Source: Siccirubricoccus soli
Lineage (GTDB): Bacteria; Pseudomonadota; Alphaproteobacteria; Acetobacterales; Acetobacteraceae
DNA: 35,305 nt
Direction of reading: 5' to 3'
NCBI RefSeq assembly: GCF_024178315.1
Contig: NZ_JAMZIK010000106.1
Location: 1-35,305 of the forward strand
Below, piece after piece: positions 14,971 to 21,741 of this stretch. The notes beneath the pieces are model-generated. The model was not told the origin of the DNA. It did no database searches and saw nothing but the letters and a program-made list of their open reading frames with translations. The position numbers and the translations under genes are program-made. Position 1 is the stretch's first letter, and each line of letters opens with the position of its first letter.

Positions 14971-16260
14971 TCAGGCGGCGGCGACGATGACGTTCCGCGC
15001 CGAAAGCGCGGTGATCTCCTCGGCGCTGAAGCCGTGCTCGGCCAGCACCTCGGCATTGTGCTCGCCCATGCGCGGCGGCTGGCGGCGCAGGGTGACGCGG
15101 GCGCGGTCCTCGCCGAATTCCAGCGGCAGGGCGGGCAGGCCGAACAGCGCGCCGCCGCCGAGCGCGGAGATCGCGGTCTGCAGGAGCTGGCCGCCGGCGG
15201 CGAGGTGCGGATCCTCGAAGAGATCGGCCGGCTTGCCGACCGGCGCCCAGGAGATGCCGGCCGCCTCGCAGCGCCGGGAGATTTCCGCCTGGTCGAAGCG
15301 CAGGAACACCTCCTGCAAGGCGGGGATCAGCCAGGACCGCGCGCCGGCGCGCTGGGCGTTGGTGGCGATGCGCGGATCGGCGGCCATCTCCGGCAGGCCG
15401 AAGGCCTCGGTGAAGCGCGCCCATTGCTGGTCGGAGGTGACGCCGATGAAGAGCTGGCCGCCGCCCGCCGTGTCGAACACGTCGTAGATGCCCCAGGCGC
15501 CGCGGCGGGCGGGCATGGGCGGCGGCGGCTCCCCGGTGGCGGCGGCGCCGGCCATGTGGCTGCCGACGAGGAAGACGGCGCTCTCGAAGAGCGAGGAGCA
15601 GACGCGCTGGCCTTCTCCGGTCGCGCCGCGCTGCCGCAGGGCGGAGAGCACGGCGACCACGCCGAAGACGGCGCCGAGGATGTCGATGATGGAGGCGCCG
15701 GCGCGCAAGGGGCGGCCGGGCGGGCCGGTCATGTAGGCGAGGCCGGCCTGGAACTGCACCACCTCGTCCAGCGCCGGGCGATGCTCATAGGGGCCGGCGA
15801 GGAAGCCCTTCAGCGCCAGGTAGACCAGCCGCGGATTGACCGCGCGAAGCTGCTCCCAGCCGCAGCCCAGGCGCTCCATGGTGCCGGGGCCGTAATTCTC
15901 CAGCACCACATCCGCCTCGGCGACGAGGCGGTGGCAGGCGGCGCGGCCTTCGGGGTGCTTCAGGTCGAGCGCCAGGCTGCGCTTGTTGCGGTTGAAGGTG
16001 GCGAAGAAGCCGGCGGCGAAGCCGGGCAGGCGACGGGTGTGGTCGCCCGCCGGGGCGGGCTCGATCTTCACCACATCGGCGCCGAGATCGGCCAGCACGA
16101 GGCCGGCACAGGGCCCCATGATGGTGTGGCTGAACTCGAGGACCCTGATTCCTGCCAGCGGCCGGGGGCCGCTGGCAGGGCCCGGCCGATTCAGACCCTC
16201 GCGCCCTTCGGCGCTGCGGTCATCGGACGGGCCAAAGCTCGCCGGTTCGGGCGCGCTCAT
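14971..16260 (-). CDS. CaiB/BaiF (family III) CoA transferase
   Basis: Transfers CoA between carboxylic acids through an enzyme-bound aspartyl-CoA. The 429-residue length fits family III. Visible motifs are GIRVLEFSHTIMGPCAG and LADLGADVVKIEPAPAGDHTR at the N-terminal Rossmann-like part, FATFNRNKRSLALDLKHPEG, and VLENYGPGTMERLG. GPYEHRPALDEVVQFQAGL includes Asp165 at the place of the catalytic Asp. About 35 residues before GIRVLEF are extra and polar. ATG 16260 overlaps the stop of the lyase gene as ATGA, so the two are translated together. Acting with the lyase, it probably activates a dicarboxylic or hydroxy acid for cleavage. The acid is not known. Confidence 0.88.
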   Translation of the reverse strand: MSAPEPASFGPSDDRSAEGREGLNRPGPASGPRPLAGIRVLEFSHTIMGPCAGLVLADLGADVVKIEPAPAGDHTRRLPGFAAGFFATFNRNKRSLALDLKHPEGRAACHRLVAEADVVLENYGPGTMERLGCGWEQLRAVNPRLVYLALKGFLAGPYEHRPALDEVVQFQAGLAYMTGPPGRPLRAGASIIDILGAVFGVVAVLSALRQRGATGEGQRVCSSLFESAVFLVGSHMAGAAATGEPPPPMPARRGAWGIYDVFDTAGGGQLFIGVTSDQQWARFTEAFGLPEMAADPRIATNAQRAGARSWLIPALQEVFLRFDQAEISRRCEAAGISWAPVGKPADLFEDPHLAAGGQLLQTAISALGGGALFGLPALPLEFGEDRARVTLRRQPPRMGEHNAEVLAEHGFSAEEITALSARNVIVAAA

Positions 16261-17216
16261 GCCGCCTTCCGCCGGAAGGCATCGAGGCTGCCGGCGCGCA
16301 GCAGTTCGCTCGGCAGGGCGTGGCCGACGATGCGCTCCGCCATGCGGCCGACCTCGATCAGCGCATCGAGGTCGATGCCGGTATCGATGCCCATCTCCTC
16401 GCAGAGCAGCGCCAGCTCTTCCGTCGCGATGTTGCCGGCGGCGCCCTTCTGCCCGGCGAAGGGGCAGCCGCCGAGCCCGCCCGCGGTGCTGTCGAACCGC
16501 GTAACGCCGAGGCGGAGGCCGGCATGGGCATTGGCGACGGCCAGGCCGCGCGTGTCGTGCAGGTGCAGGCCGATGTTCAGCTCCGGCCAGCGCTCCCGCA
16601 CCGCGGCGACGCCGCGCTCGATGCGGATGGGGGTGGCCCAGCCCATGGTGTCGGCGAGCGAGACATCGGTGATGGTCTCGCCCGCCTCGGCGGCGATGGC
16701 GAGGCCGTCGGCCACCGTCTGGACGATCTGCGCCGGGGTGATGTCGCCCTGGTAGTTGCAGCCGAAGGCGGCCATGACGCCGACCCGCGTCACCTTGATG
16801 CCGTGCTTCTGGTGGACGGCGGTCTGCTTGCGCATCGCCTCCAGATTCTCGGCATGCGGCCGGTTCAGGTTCTTGATGGAGAAGGCGTTGGAGGCGGCGA
16901 GCGAGATGGAGCCGCCGAGGGTCAGCCGGTCGGCGAAGGCGAGCGCCCGGTTCAGCCCGTTCTCGTTGAACCAGAGGGCGGTGTAGTGGACGCCCTCCTT
17001 CGGGCGGAAGCCGCCCGCCACCGCTTCCGCATCGGCCCAGCCGGGGACCAGGCGGGGGTTCACGAAGGAGCAGATCTGGATGTGGCGGAGGCCGGTCTCG
17101 GCCAGGGCCTCGATCAGCGCGATCTTGTCCGCGGTCGGGATCGGCCCGGGCTCGATCTGAAAACCCTCGCGCGGGCCTTCCTCATGGATATCGACGCGGC
17201 TCGGCAGGTCGGCCAT
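16257..17216 (-). CDS. Hydroxymethylglutaryl-CoA lyase-like enzyme
   Basis: A 319-residue HMGL/DRE-TIM metallolyase that cleaves HMG-CoA (or a related 3-hydroxyacyl-CoA) to acetyl-CoA and a keto acid. The N-terminus reads DIHEEGPREGFQIE where the usual family has GPRDGLQ, so the metal-binding Asp is replaced by Glu. The HxHD motif is His218-Leu-His220-Asp (HLHDTRGLAVANA), and the flexible-loop Cys251 is in GGLGGCPFA. Start is ATG 17216 after GAGAGGGGAGGG. It is the first gene of a minus operon with the CoA transferase, which overlaps by 4 nt. It is divergent from the crotonase-fold gene, with 128 bp between. A member of a divergent subfamily, so HMG-CoA may not be the substrate. Confidence 0.83.
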   Translation of the reverse strand: MADLPSRVDIHEEGPREGFQIEPGPIPTADKIALIEALAETGLRHIQICSFVNPRLVPGWADAEAVAGGFRPKEGVHYTALWFNENGLNRALAFADRLTLGGSISLAASNAFSIKNLNRPHAENLEAMRKQTAVHQKHGIKVTRVGVMAAFGCNYQGDITPAQIVQTVADGLAIAAEAGETITDVSLADTMGWATPIRIERGVAAVRERWPELNIGLHLHDTRGLAVANAHAGLRLGVTRFDSTAGGLGGCPFAGQKGAAGNIATEELALLCEEMGIDTGIDLDALIEVGRMAERIVGHALPSELLRAGSLDAFRRKAA

Positions 17217-17344
17217 GGGCCCCTCCCCTCTCTGTGCTGGCCCGCCATGTTGCGCCCGGCGGGCCGGATGCGCCAAGGGGGCGCGCCAAAGAGTTGCCGA
17301 AGCCGCCGCGTGGCGCCACAACCGGGGAAAGACCGGAGGATCCC
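17217..17344. promoter_or_regulatory. Divergent promoter region of the catabolic genes
   Basis: 128 bp between the lyase start (minus) and the crotonase-like start (plus). It holds the inverted repeat GCCCGCC (17240-17246) / GGCGGGC (17258-17264), a possible operator for a shared regulator. No regulator gene is adjacent. Promoter hexamers not recognisable. Confidence 0.4.
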
Positions 17345-18151
17345 ATGAGCGCCGCCCTGCAGCCCCGCGACGAAGGCAGCCTGCCCACCCTCTCCCTCGC
17401 GGGCAGCCGCGCCACGCTGCACCTCAACCGGCCGGAGGTGATGAACCGCATCCAGCCGGAGGACATCGTCGAGATCCTCCGCCTGCTGGGCGAGGTCGAG
17501 GCGAATCCGGAGATCCGGGCGCTGGTCATCGCCTCCACCGGCAAGTCCTTCTCGGCCGGGGCGCATCTCGGCTCCATGGCCAGGCAGGCGGCGGCGGGCG
17601 GCATCAAGGACACGCCGGGCGCGACCTTCGAGGACATGATCAACCGGCTGGAGATGCTGCGGATTCCGACCATCGCCCGGCTGCATGGCGGGGTCTATGG
17701 CGGCAGCACGGATCTGGCGCTGGCCTGCGATTTCCGCGTCGGCGTCACGCCGCGCACGGTGATGTTCATGCCCGCCGCCCGCATCGGGGTGCATTATTAC
17801 GAGAGCGGGCTGCGGCGCTACGTCTCCCGCCTCGGTTTCAACAATGCGAAGCGGCTGTTCATGCTGGCGGAGGAGCAGAGCAGCGAGGAGCTGCTGCGCA
17901 TCGGCTACCTGACCGATCTGGTGGCGCCGGAGGAGCTGGACGCCCGCATCGACGCCATCGCCGACCGGCTGGGCGAGCTGGCGCCGCTGGCGGTGCAGGG
18001 GGCGAAGCGGGCGATCAACGAGATCGGCCACCAGGCGCTGGACGTGGCGGCGCTGCAGGAGCGGATCGCCCAGGCCAAGGCGAGCGAGGACATCAAGGAG
18101 GGGCTGCGCGCCTTCCAGGAGAAGCGGAAGCCGGTGTTCCGGGGCCGCTGA
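17345..18151 (+). CDS. Enoyl-CoA hydratase/isomerase (crotonase-fold) family protein, atypical active site
   Basis: A 268-residue crotonase-fold protein starting at ATG 17345 after CGGAGGAT. The CoA-binding and oxyanion parts are present: ATLHLNRPEVMNRI, SFSAGAHL, and HGGVYGGSTDLALACDFRVG. In hydratases the catalytic Glu pair lies in GGxxEL and QPE. Here these read GGSTDL (Asp123) and MPAARIG (Ala144), so the first is Glu-to-Asp and the second is lost. The enzyme may be an isomerase, lyase, hydrolase or a non-classical hydratase. It is divergent from the lyase/CoA-transferase operon and followed by an FAD oxidase, so it belongs to the same acyl-CoA pathway by context. Fold certain, reaction uncertain. 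Confidence 0.82.
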   Translation: MSAALQPRDEGSLPTLSLAGSRATLHLNRPEVMNRIQPEDIVEILRLLGEVEANPEIRALVIASTGKSFSAGAHLGSMARQAAAGGIKDTPGATFEDMINRLEMLRIPTIARLHGGVYGGSTDLALACDFRVGVTPRTVMFMPAARIGVHYYESGLRRYVSRLGFNNAKRLFMLAEEQSSEELLRIGYLTDLVAPEELDARIDAIADRLGELAPLAVQGAKRAINEIGHQALDVAALQERIAQAKASEDIKEGLRAFQEKRKPVFRGR

Positions 18152-18200
18152 CGCCTTTCCCGCAGGGCCGCCGCGCGCTGCCGGCCAGGGCGCAGGAGTG

Positions 18201-18276
18201 ATGGTTTCCGACGGCCTTGCGGCCTTTGGTGGGGGTTGGGCGCGCAGCGTCCGGCGAGGGGGGCGAAGCCCCTCTC
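18201..18276 (+). repeat. Intergenic palindromic element, family 2, copy a
   Basis: Starts ATGGTTTCCGACGGCCTTGC, then GGCCTTTGGTGGGGG, and ends with hairpin GAGGGGGGC-GAA-GCCCCTCTC (18256-18276, 9 pairs including one G-T). The first part is shared with 27239-27265 and the last part with 25406-25452 (reverse orientation). It lies between the crotonase-like and FAD-oxidase genes. Confidence 0.5.
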
Positions 18277-18294
18277 GAAAGGGTGGGGTCCTGG

Positions 18295-19398
18295 ATGGAA
18301 GACGTTGATTGCGTTGTCGCCGGTGCCGGCGTGGTGGGCCTGGCGGTTGCCCGGGCCCTGGCGCTCCGCGGCCGCGAGGTGCTGGTGCTGGACGCCGCCG
18401 AGGGCATCGGCACCGAGACCTCCTCCCGCAATTCGGAGGTGATCCATGCCGGCATCTACTACCCCGCCGGCAGCCGCATGGCGCGGCACTGCGTGGCGGG
18501 GAAGCGGATGCTCTACGCCTATTGCGCGGAGCGTGGCCTGCCGCATGCCAATTGCGGCAAGCTGATCGTGGCGACGGACGAGGCGGAGGCCGGCAAGCTG
18601 GTCTCCATCCAGGGCCGCGCCGCGGCGAATGGCGTGCCGGACCTGAAGCTGCTGACGCGGGAGGAGGCGCTGGCGCTGGAGCCGGCCCTGCATTGCACCG
18701 CGGCGCTGCTCTCGCCCTCCACGGGCATCATCGACAGCCATGCCTACATGCTCTCGCTGCAGGGCGATGCGGAGAATGCCGGCGCCACCTTCGTCTTCCA
18801 CGCGCCGGTGACGGCGGGACGGGTGAGCGGGACGGGAATCGAGATCCAGGTCGGCGGCGTCGAGCCCATGGCGCTGCGCTGCCGTCTCTTCGTGAACTCG
18901 GCCGGGCTGCATGCGCCGCGGCTGGCGCGGGCGATCGCCGGCATGCCGCGCCAGCTGATCCCCGAGGCCTATTTCGCCAAGGGCAATTACTTCACCCTGA
19001 CCGGGAAGAACCCCTTCTCCCGCCTCATCTACCCGGTGCCGGTGCCGGGCGGGCTCGGCACCCATCTCACCATCGACCTGGGCGGCCAGGCGCGCTTCGG
19101 GCCCGATGTGGAGTGGGTGGAGACGCTGGACTACGAGGTGGACCCGCGGCGCGGGGAGAGCTTCTACGCCGCCATCCGCCGCTACTGGCCGGGGCTGAAG
19201 GATGGCGCGCTGGCGCCGGGCTATTCGGGCATAAGGCCGAAGATCGTCCCGCCCGGGGCGCCGGGCCAGGATTTCACCCCCTGCGGGCCGCGGGAGCATG
19301 GCATCCCTGGGCTGCTGCACCTGTTCGGCATCGAAAGTCCAGGGCTTACCGCCTCCCTCTCCCTGGCCGAAGAAGCGGCGGATATGCTGGCGGCGTAA
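18295..19398 (+). CDS. FAD-dependent oxidoreductase, L-2-hydroxyglutarate oxidase (LhgO)-like
   Basis: A 367-residue DAO-superfamily flavoprotein that oxidises a 2-hydroxy acid or amine. The dinucleotide motif is [14 protein letters not shown] (Gly10, Gly12, Gly15). [15 protein letters not shown] and [25 protein letters not shown] are characteristic of the L2HGDH/LhgO group. [38 protein letters not shown] and the C-terminal [17 protein letters not shown] also fit. Start is ATG 18295; the ribosome site (GGGTGGGG) is modest and the frame opens at 18217 in repeat DNA. The product would feed electrons to the respiratory chain and give a 2-oxo acid such as 2-oxoglutarate. The substrate is not settled. 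Confidence 0.85.
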   Translation: MEDVDCVVAGAGVVGLAVARALALRGREVLVLDAAEGIGTETSSRNSEVIHAGIYYPAGSRMARHCVAGKRMLYAYCAERGLPHANCGKLIVATDEAEAGKLVSIQGRAAANGVPDLKLLTREEALALEPALHCTAALLSPSTGIIDSHAYMLSLQGDAENAGATFVFHAPVTAGRVSGTGIEIQVGGVEPMALRCRLFVNSAGLHAPRLARAIAGMPRQLIPEAYFAKGNYFTLTGKNPFSRLIYPVPVPGGLGTHLTIDLGGQARFGPDVEWVETLDYEVDPRRGESFYAAIRRYWPGLKDGALAPGYSGIRPKIVPPGAPGQDFTPCGPREHGIPGLLHLFGIESPGLTASLSLAEEAADMLAA

Positions 19399-19555
19399 CG
19401 CTGTTATGCAACCGTTGCGGGTATTTCAGGTAAATTCCTTCACCAGCGCGAAAGCTCTCGCGAGCATGATCGCCTGGGCGGGCCTGTCACGGAATCATGG
19501 TGGATCGCTCACGGCCGCGACGGCATTGAGGCCGGGCATCGCATGGGGGCTTTGC
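19399..19555. other. Intergenic region before the small HIRAN-like gene
   Basis: Less GC-rich than the surroundings. It contains a short hairpin CGCGA / TCGCG (19447-19462). An in-frame ATG at 19406 could extend the next gene by 50 residues, but the extension (MQPLRVFQVNSFTSAK) has no family character. Confidence 0.35.
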
Positions 19556-19849
19556 GTGCAGGATACTGAGTGGCTGACCTACCTGCTGGACGGCGCCGAT
19601 GCGCGACCGGATCTGCCGGCGCCACGGGTGGGGGATACGGTGGAATTCCGCATGCTGCATGGCGGGCGGGAGATCGAGGCGTGGCGGCCGGGCGGGGCGC
19701 GGCTGGGGCGGCTGCCGCCGGCGGAATCGGCCCTGCTTTCCGGGCTTCTTGCAGAAGACCCGGCCTGGCGGCAGGGCCGCATTGCCGCGCTGGTGCCGCG
19801 GCCGCGCCAGGGCGGCGCCCGCATCCATGTGCGGATCGGGACGAGCTGA
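19556..19849 (+). CDS. Small protein, possibly HIRAN-like
   Basis: A 97-residue protein from GTG 19556, with GGGGG nine bases upstream; ATG 19406 would give 147 residues. The core PRVGDTVEFRMLHGGREIEAWRPGGARLGRLP followed by ESALLSGLL and a terminal IHVRIG resembles the HIRAN-type beta barrel, in which a ligand-contact 'vG..v.l....' is followed by 'lGylp'. HIRAN domains bind DNA ends or appear alone in small bacterial proteins. The match is only by pattern and the function is unknown. A hairpin (19863-19884) follows the stop. Confidence 0.5.
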   Translation: MQDTEWLTYLLDGADARPDLPAPRVGDTVEFRMLHGGREIEAWRPGGARLGRLPPAESALLSGLLAEDPAWRQGRIAALVPRPRQGGARIHVRIGTS

Positions 19850-19862
19850 GCCGGCCTGGTCG

Positions 19863-19884
19863 GCGCCTGAAGCAGATCAGGCGC
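19863..19884 (+). terminator. Hairpin after the small gene
   Basis: GCGCCTGA (19863-19870) pairs with TCAGGCGC (19877-19884), 6-nt loop. It lies 14 nt after the stop codon. No T-run. Confidence 0.5.
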
Positions 19885-20288
19885 GCAGCCTCGCCTGGCG
19901 GCCCGGAAAATGCAGCAGGACAAGGGAAGGCTGGCGCGGTTCCACGCCAGCCCGATCGGCCTGGGGCTGCGCCAATTTGACTTAGAGCGAAAAACAAAGC
20001 CTCCAGCTGGCCCATAATTTCAAGGGCTTGGGCCTGCCGATAGCCGGTTTTGAGAGGCGCTCTTAGGCAGTTGCAAGTGGCGGGGAATCGCCGGCAGCGG
20101 TGATGGCCGGCAGGGCCTGGCTGACGGTGGAGAGCGGTGGGGCTTGCAGGCAGGTCCATGGCGCACCGCGCCTTCCCCGCCCGAGGCATCTCCGCCGCGG
20201 GCATGTCCGCTTGGCACGCATGTCCGCTTGGCGCGCATGTCTGGCTCACGCGCATGTCAGACACACAGGGCCAGCTTGGGCAGCGGTG
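19885..20288. other. Intergenic region with 17-bp tandem repeats
   Basis: No protein-like frame. The stretch from 19975 to about 20060 is less GC-rich than the surroundings. The right part holds the 17-bp repeat array described separately. It separates the small plus-strand gene from the convergent 50-residue membrane protein. Confidence 0.5.
20186..20268. repeat. Array of ~17-bp tandem repeats
   Basis: Units start at 20201 (GCATGTCCGCTTGGCAC), 20218 (GCATGTCCGCTTGGCGC), 20235 (GCATGTCTGGCTCACGC) and 20252 (GCATGTCAGACACACAG), with a weaker copy at 20186. The period is 17 bp exactly for four units and the first two differ at one base. The arrangement resembles a protein-binding iteron cluster or a minisatellite. 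Confidence 0.65.
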
Positions 20289-20441
20289 CTAGAGCGCGCC
20301 CAGCAGTAGCGCGACCCCCAGCCAAAATCCCGCGGAGAGCAGCAGCGCCAGCACCAGGCCGCGTGCCGGACGCAGCCCGTCGCCATGCGGATCCAGCAGC
20401 AAATTGAGGGACTTGCGCCCCAGCGGCCGGATGAAGCTCAT
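20289..20441 (-). CDS. 50-residue single-pass membrane protein, unknown function
   Basis: ATG 20441 is preceded by GCGAGGAGGGC, one of the best ribosome sites in the window. The protein starts MSFIRPLGRKSLNLLLDPHG, has a basic/polar N-terminus, and ends in one hydrophobic helix (LVLALLLSAGFWLGVALLLG). It probably inserts with the C-terminus outside or as a C-tail anchor. It is transcribed away from the exopolysaccharide operon and shares its 321-bp upstream region. Too short for family assignment. Confidence 0.65.
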   Translation of the reverse strand: MSFIRPLGRKSLNLLLDPHGDGLRPARGLVLALLLSAGFWLGVALLLGAL

Positions 20442-20762
20442 GCCCTCCTCGCTTGGTTGTATCGAAAAAGAAATATTCGCGTGCTGGGTGCATTCTGGCA
20501 CGGCTCTTCGCCCGTTGCAGCAGAATTCACGCGCCGGCCGTGCGGCACTTTCTTGCACCGCCACAATCCGGCCGCAGACGCGTCGCATTCCGGCGCCGGT
20601 ATTGCGGGAGAAGAGCCTGCCCGGACGCCGGGGCACGTGACGACGGATCGGGGCTTCCCCTCCCCCCAAGGGTCGATGACCCAGGGGGAGATCGCGGGGA
20701 AGTCCGGGATGGTCGCCACGGGCAGGTCGGGATGGGCATGAAAGAGAAAGGTGAGACCGTCC
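20442..20762. promoter_or_regulatory. Divergent control region of the exopolysaccharide operon
   Basis: Holds the start signals for the small membrane gene (minus) and the sugar-transferase operon (plus). The part 20450-20490 has the longest A/T-rich tract in the neighbourhood (TCGAAAAAGAAATATTCG), a likely core promoter for one or both. A 49-nt hairpin lies at 20654-20702. No -35/-10 pair could be assigned with confidence. Confidence 0.45.
20654..20702 (+). promoter_or_regulatory. Structured leader hairpin before the exopolysaccharide operon
   Basis: CTTCCCC (20654-20660) pairs with GGGGAAG (20696-20702). Then CCCCC pairs with GGGGG (20684-20688), and GGGTC-GAT-GACCC (20670-20682) forms the tip. 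A bulge of about six bases lies on the 3' side. It lies 60 nt before ATG 20763 and could act as attenuator, mRNA stabiliser or protein-binding leader. Confidence 0.45.
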
Positions 20763-21497
20763 ATGTTGGGCGTTGATGCGATTGAGACCATGGGTCGCGG
20801 CATCAGCCAGGCCATGGCCACCGAGGCCTCCCGCCAGGCGATGGCCAACTACGGCGTGCCACGTGGCCTTTCCCGCTGGCAGGCGCTGCACCCGGCGCTG
20901 AAGCGGAGCATGGATGTCGCCGGCGCGGCCACGCTGCTGCTGCTCGCCCTGCCGCTTTTCGCCGTGGTCGCCCTCGTGGTGCGGGCAGATGGCGGGCCGG
21001 CCTTCTACGCGCATGAACGGGTGGGGCGCGGCGGGCGGCGCTTCGGCTGCCTGAAATTCCGCTCCATGGTGGTCGATTCGGCCGAGCGCCTGGCACGGCT
21101 GCTGGAGACCGACCCGGCGGCGCGGGCCGAGTGGGAGGCGACGCGGAAGCTGAAGAAGGATCCGCGCGTCACCTGGATCGGCCGCCTGCTGCGGGCCAGC
21201 AGCCTGGATGAGCTGCCCCAGCTCATCAACGTGCTGCGCGGCGAGATGAGCCTGGTCGGGCCCCGCCCGGTGATCCAGGCGGAGCTGAACGCGCATTACG
21301 GCGCGGCCGCCGAGCACTACCTCTCGGTCCGCCCGGGCATCACCGGCCTCTGGCAGATCAGCGGCCGCAACGACACGACCTATGCCGAGCGGGTGGCGCT
21401 GGATGTGCGCTATGCGGTCAACCCCTCCCTGCTGGCGGATGTGAAGATCCTGCTGCGCACCCCGATGGCGGTCATCGCCCGGCGCGGCGCCTACTAG
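20763..21497 (+). CDS. Initiating sugar-phosphate transferase (ExoY/WcaJ-type)
   Basis: Transfers a sugar-1-phosphate from a UDP-sugar to undecaprenyl phosphate at the inner membrane, starting the repeat unit of the polysaccharide. The 244 residues have a hydrophobic segment at about 55-78 (AATLLLLALPLFAVVALVV). The catalytic core follows: ERVGRGGRRFGCLKFRSM with Lys98, SLDELPQLINVLRGEMSLVG with Asp149-Glu150, GPRPV and PGITGLWQISGR. This is the short form lacking the extra N-terminal helices, as in ExoY. Start is ATG 20763 after AAAGGTGA; GTG 20751 is an alternative. It is first in the operon with flippase and glycosyltransferases, although 244 bp of repeat DNA separates it from the flippase. 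Sugar (galactose or glucose) undetermined. Confidence 0.92.
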   Translation: MLGVDAIETMGRGISQAMATEASRQAMANYGVPRGLSRWQALHPALKRSMDVAGAATLLLLALPLFAVVALVVRADGGPAFYAHERVGRGGRRFGCLKFRSMVVDSAERLARLLETDPAARAEWEATRKLKKDPRVTWIGRLLRASSLDELPQLINVLRGEMSLVGPRPVIQAELNAHYGAAAEHYLSVRPGITGLWQISGRNDTTYAERVALDVRYAVNPSLLADVKILLRTPMAVIARRGAY

Positions 21498-21501
21498 CCC
21501 T

Positions 21502-21627
21502 CCCCACGACGACGCTGCGCGTCGCCGCGGGCCCCGGATACCCCATGAAGCCGCGATGCGGCTTCATGGGGACCCCGGATCGCCCGACGATCGGCCCCAC
21601 GCACAGGCTTCCGCGGCAAAGCCGCGG
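21502..21627 (+). repeat. Composite palindromic repeat, copy 3
   Basis: H1 (21502-21531): CCCC-ACGA-CGACGC-TGC-GCGTCG-CCGC-GGG. H2 (21541-21571): a perfect 14-bp stem CCCCATGAAGCCGC / GCGGCTTCATGGGG around GAT. Between them is GATCG / CGATC (21578-21592), which follows H2. H3 (21611-21627): CCGCGGC-AAA-GCCGCGG. It lies between the initiating transferase and the flippase, starting 4 nt after the TAG. Confidence 0.65.
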
Positions 21628-21741
21628 CAGCCATCAGGCGATCCGGTCGAAGGGCCGGAACGGTCGGCAACCTCTCCTTCGCTTGACCAGCTGCGGCCCG
21701 GGGTGCGACGCCCGGCACGACCTGTGGAACCCAGATCTCCC

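Noticed and set aside
20494..20520. Sigma-54-like TGGCAC element upstream of the exopolysaccharide operon
   Set aside because: The -12 element at the required spacing reads TTCG rather than TTGC, so the match is incomplete.
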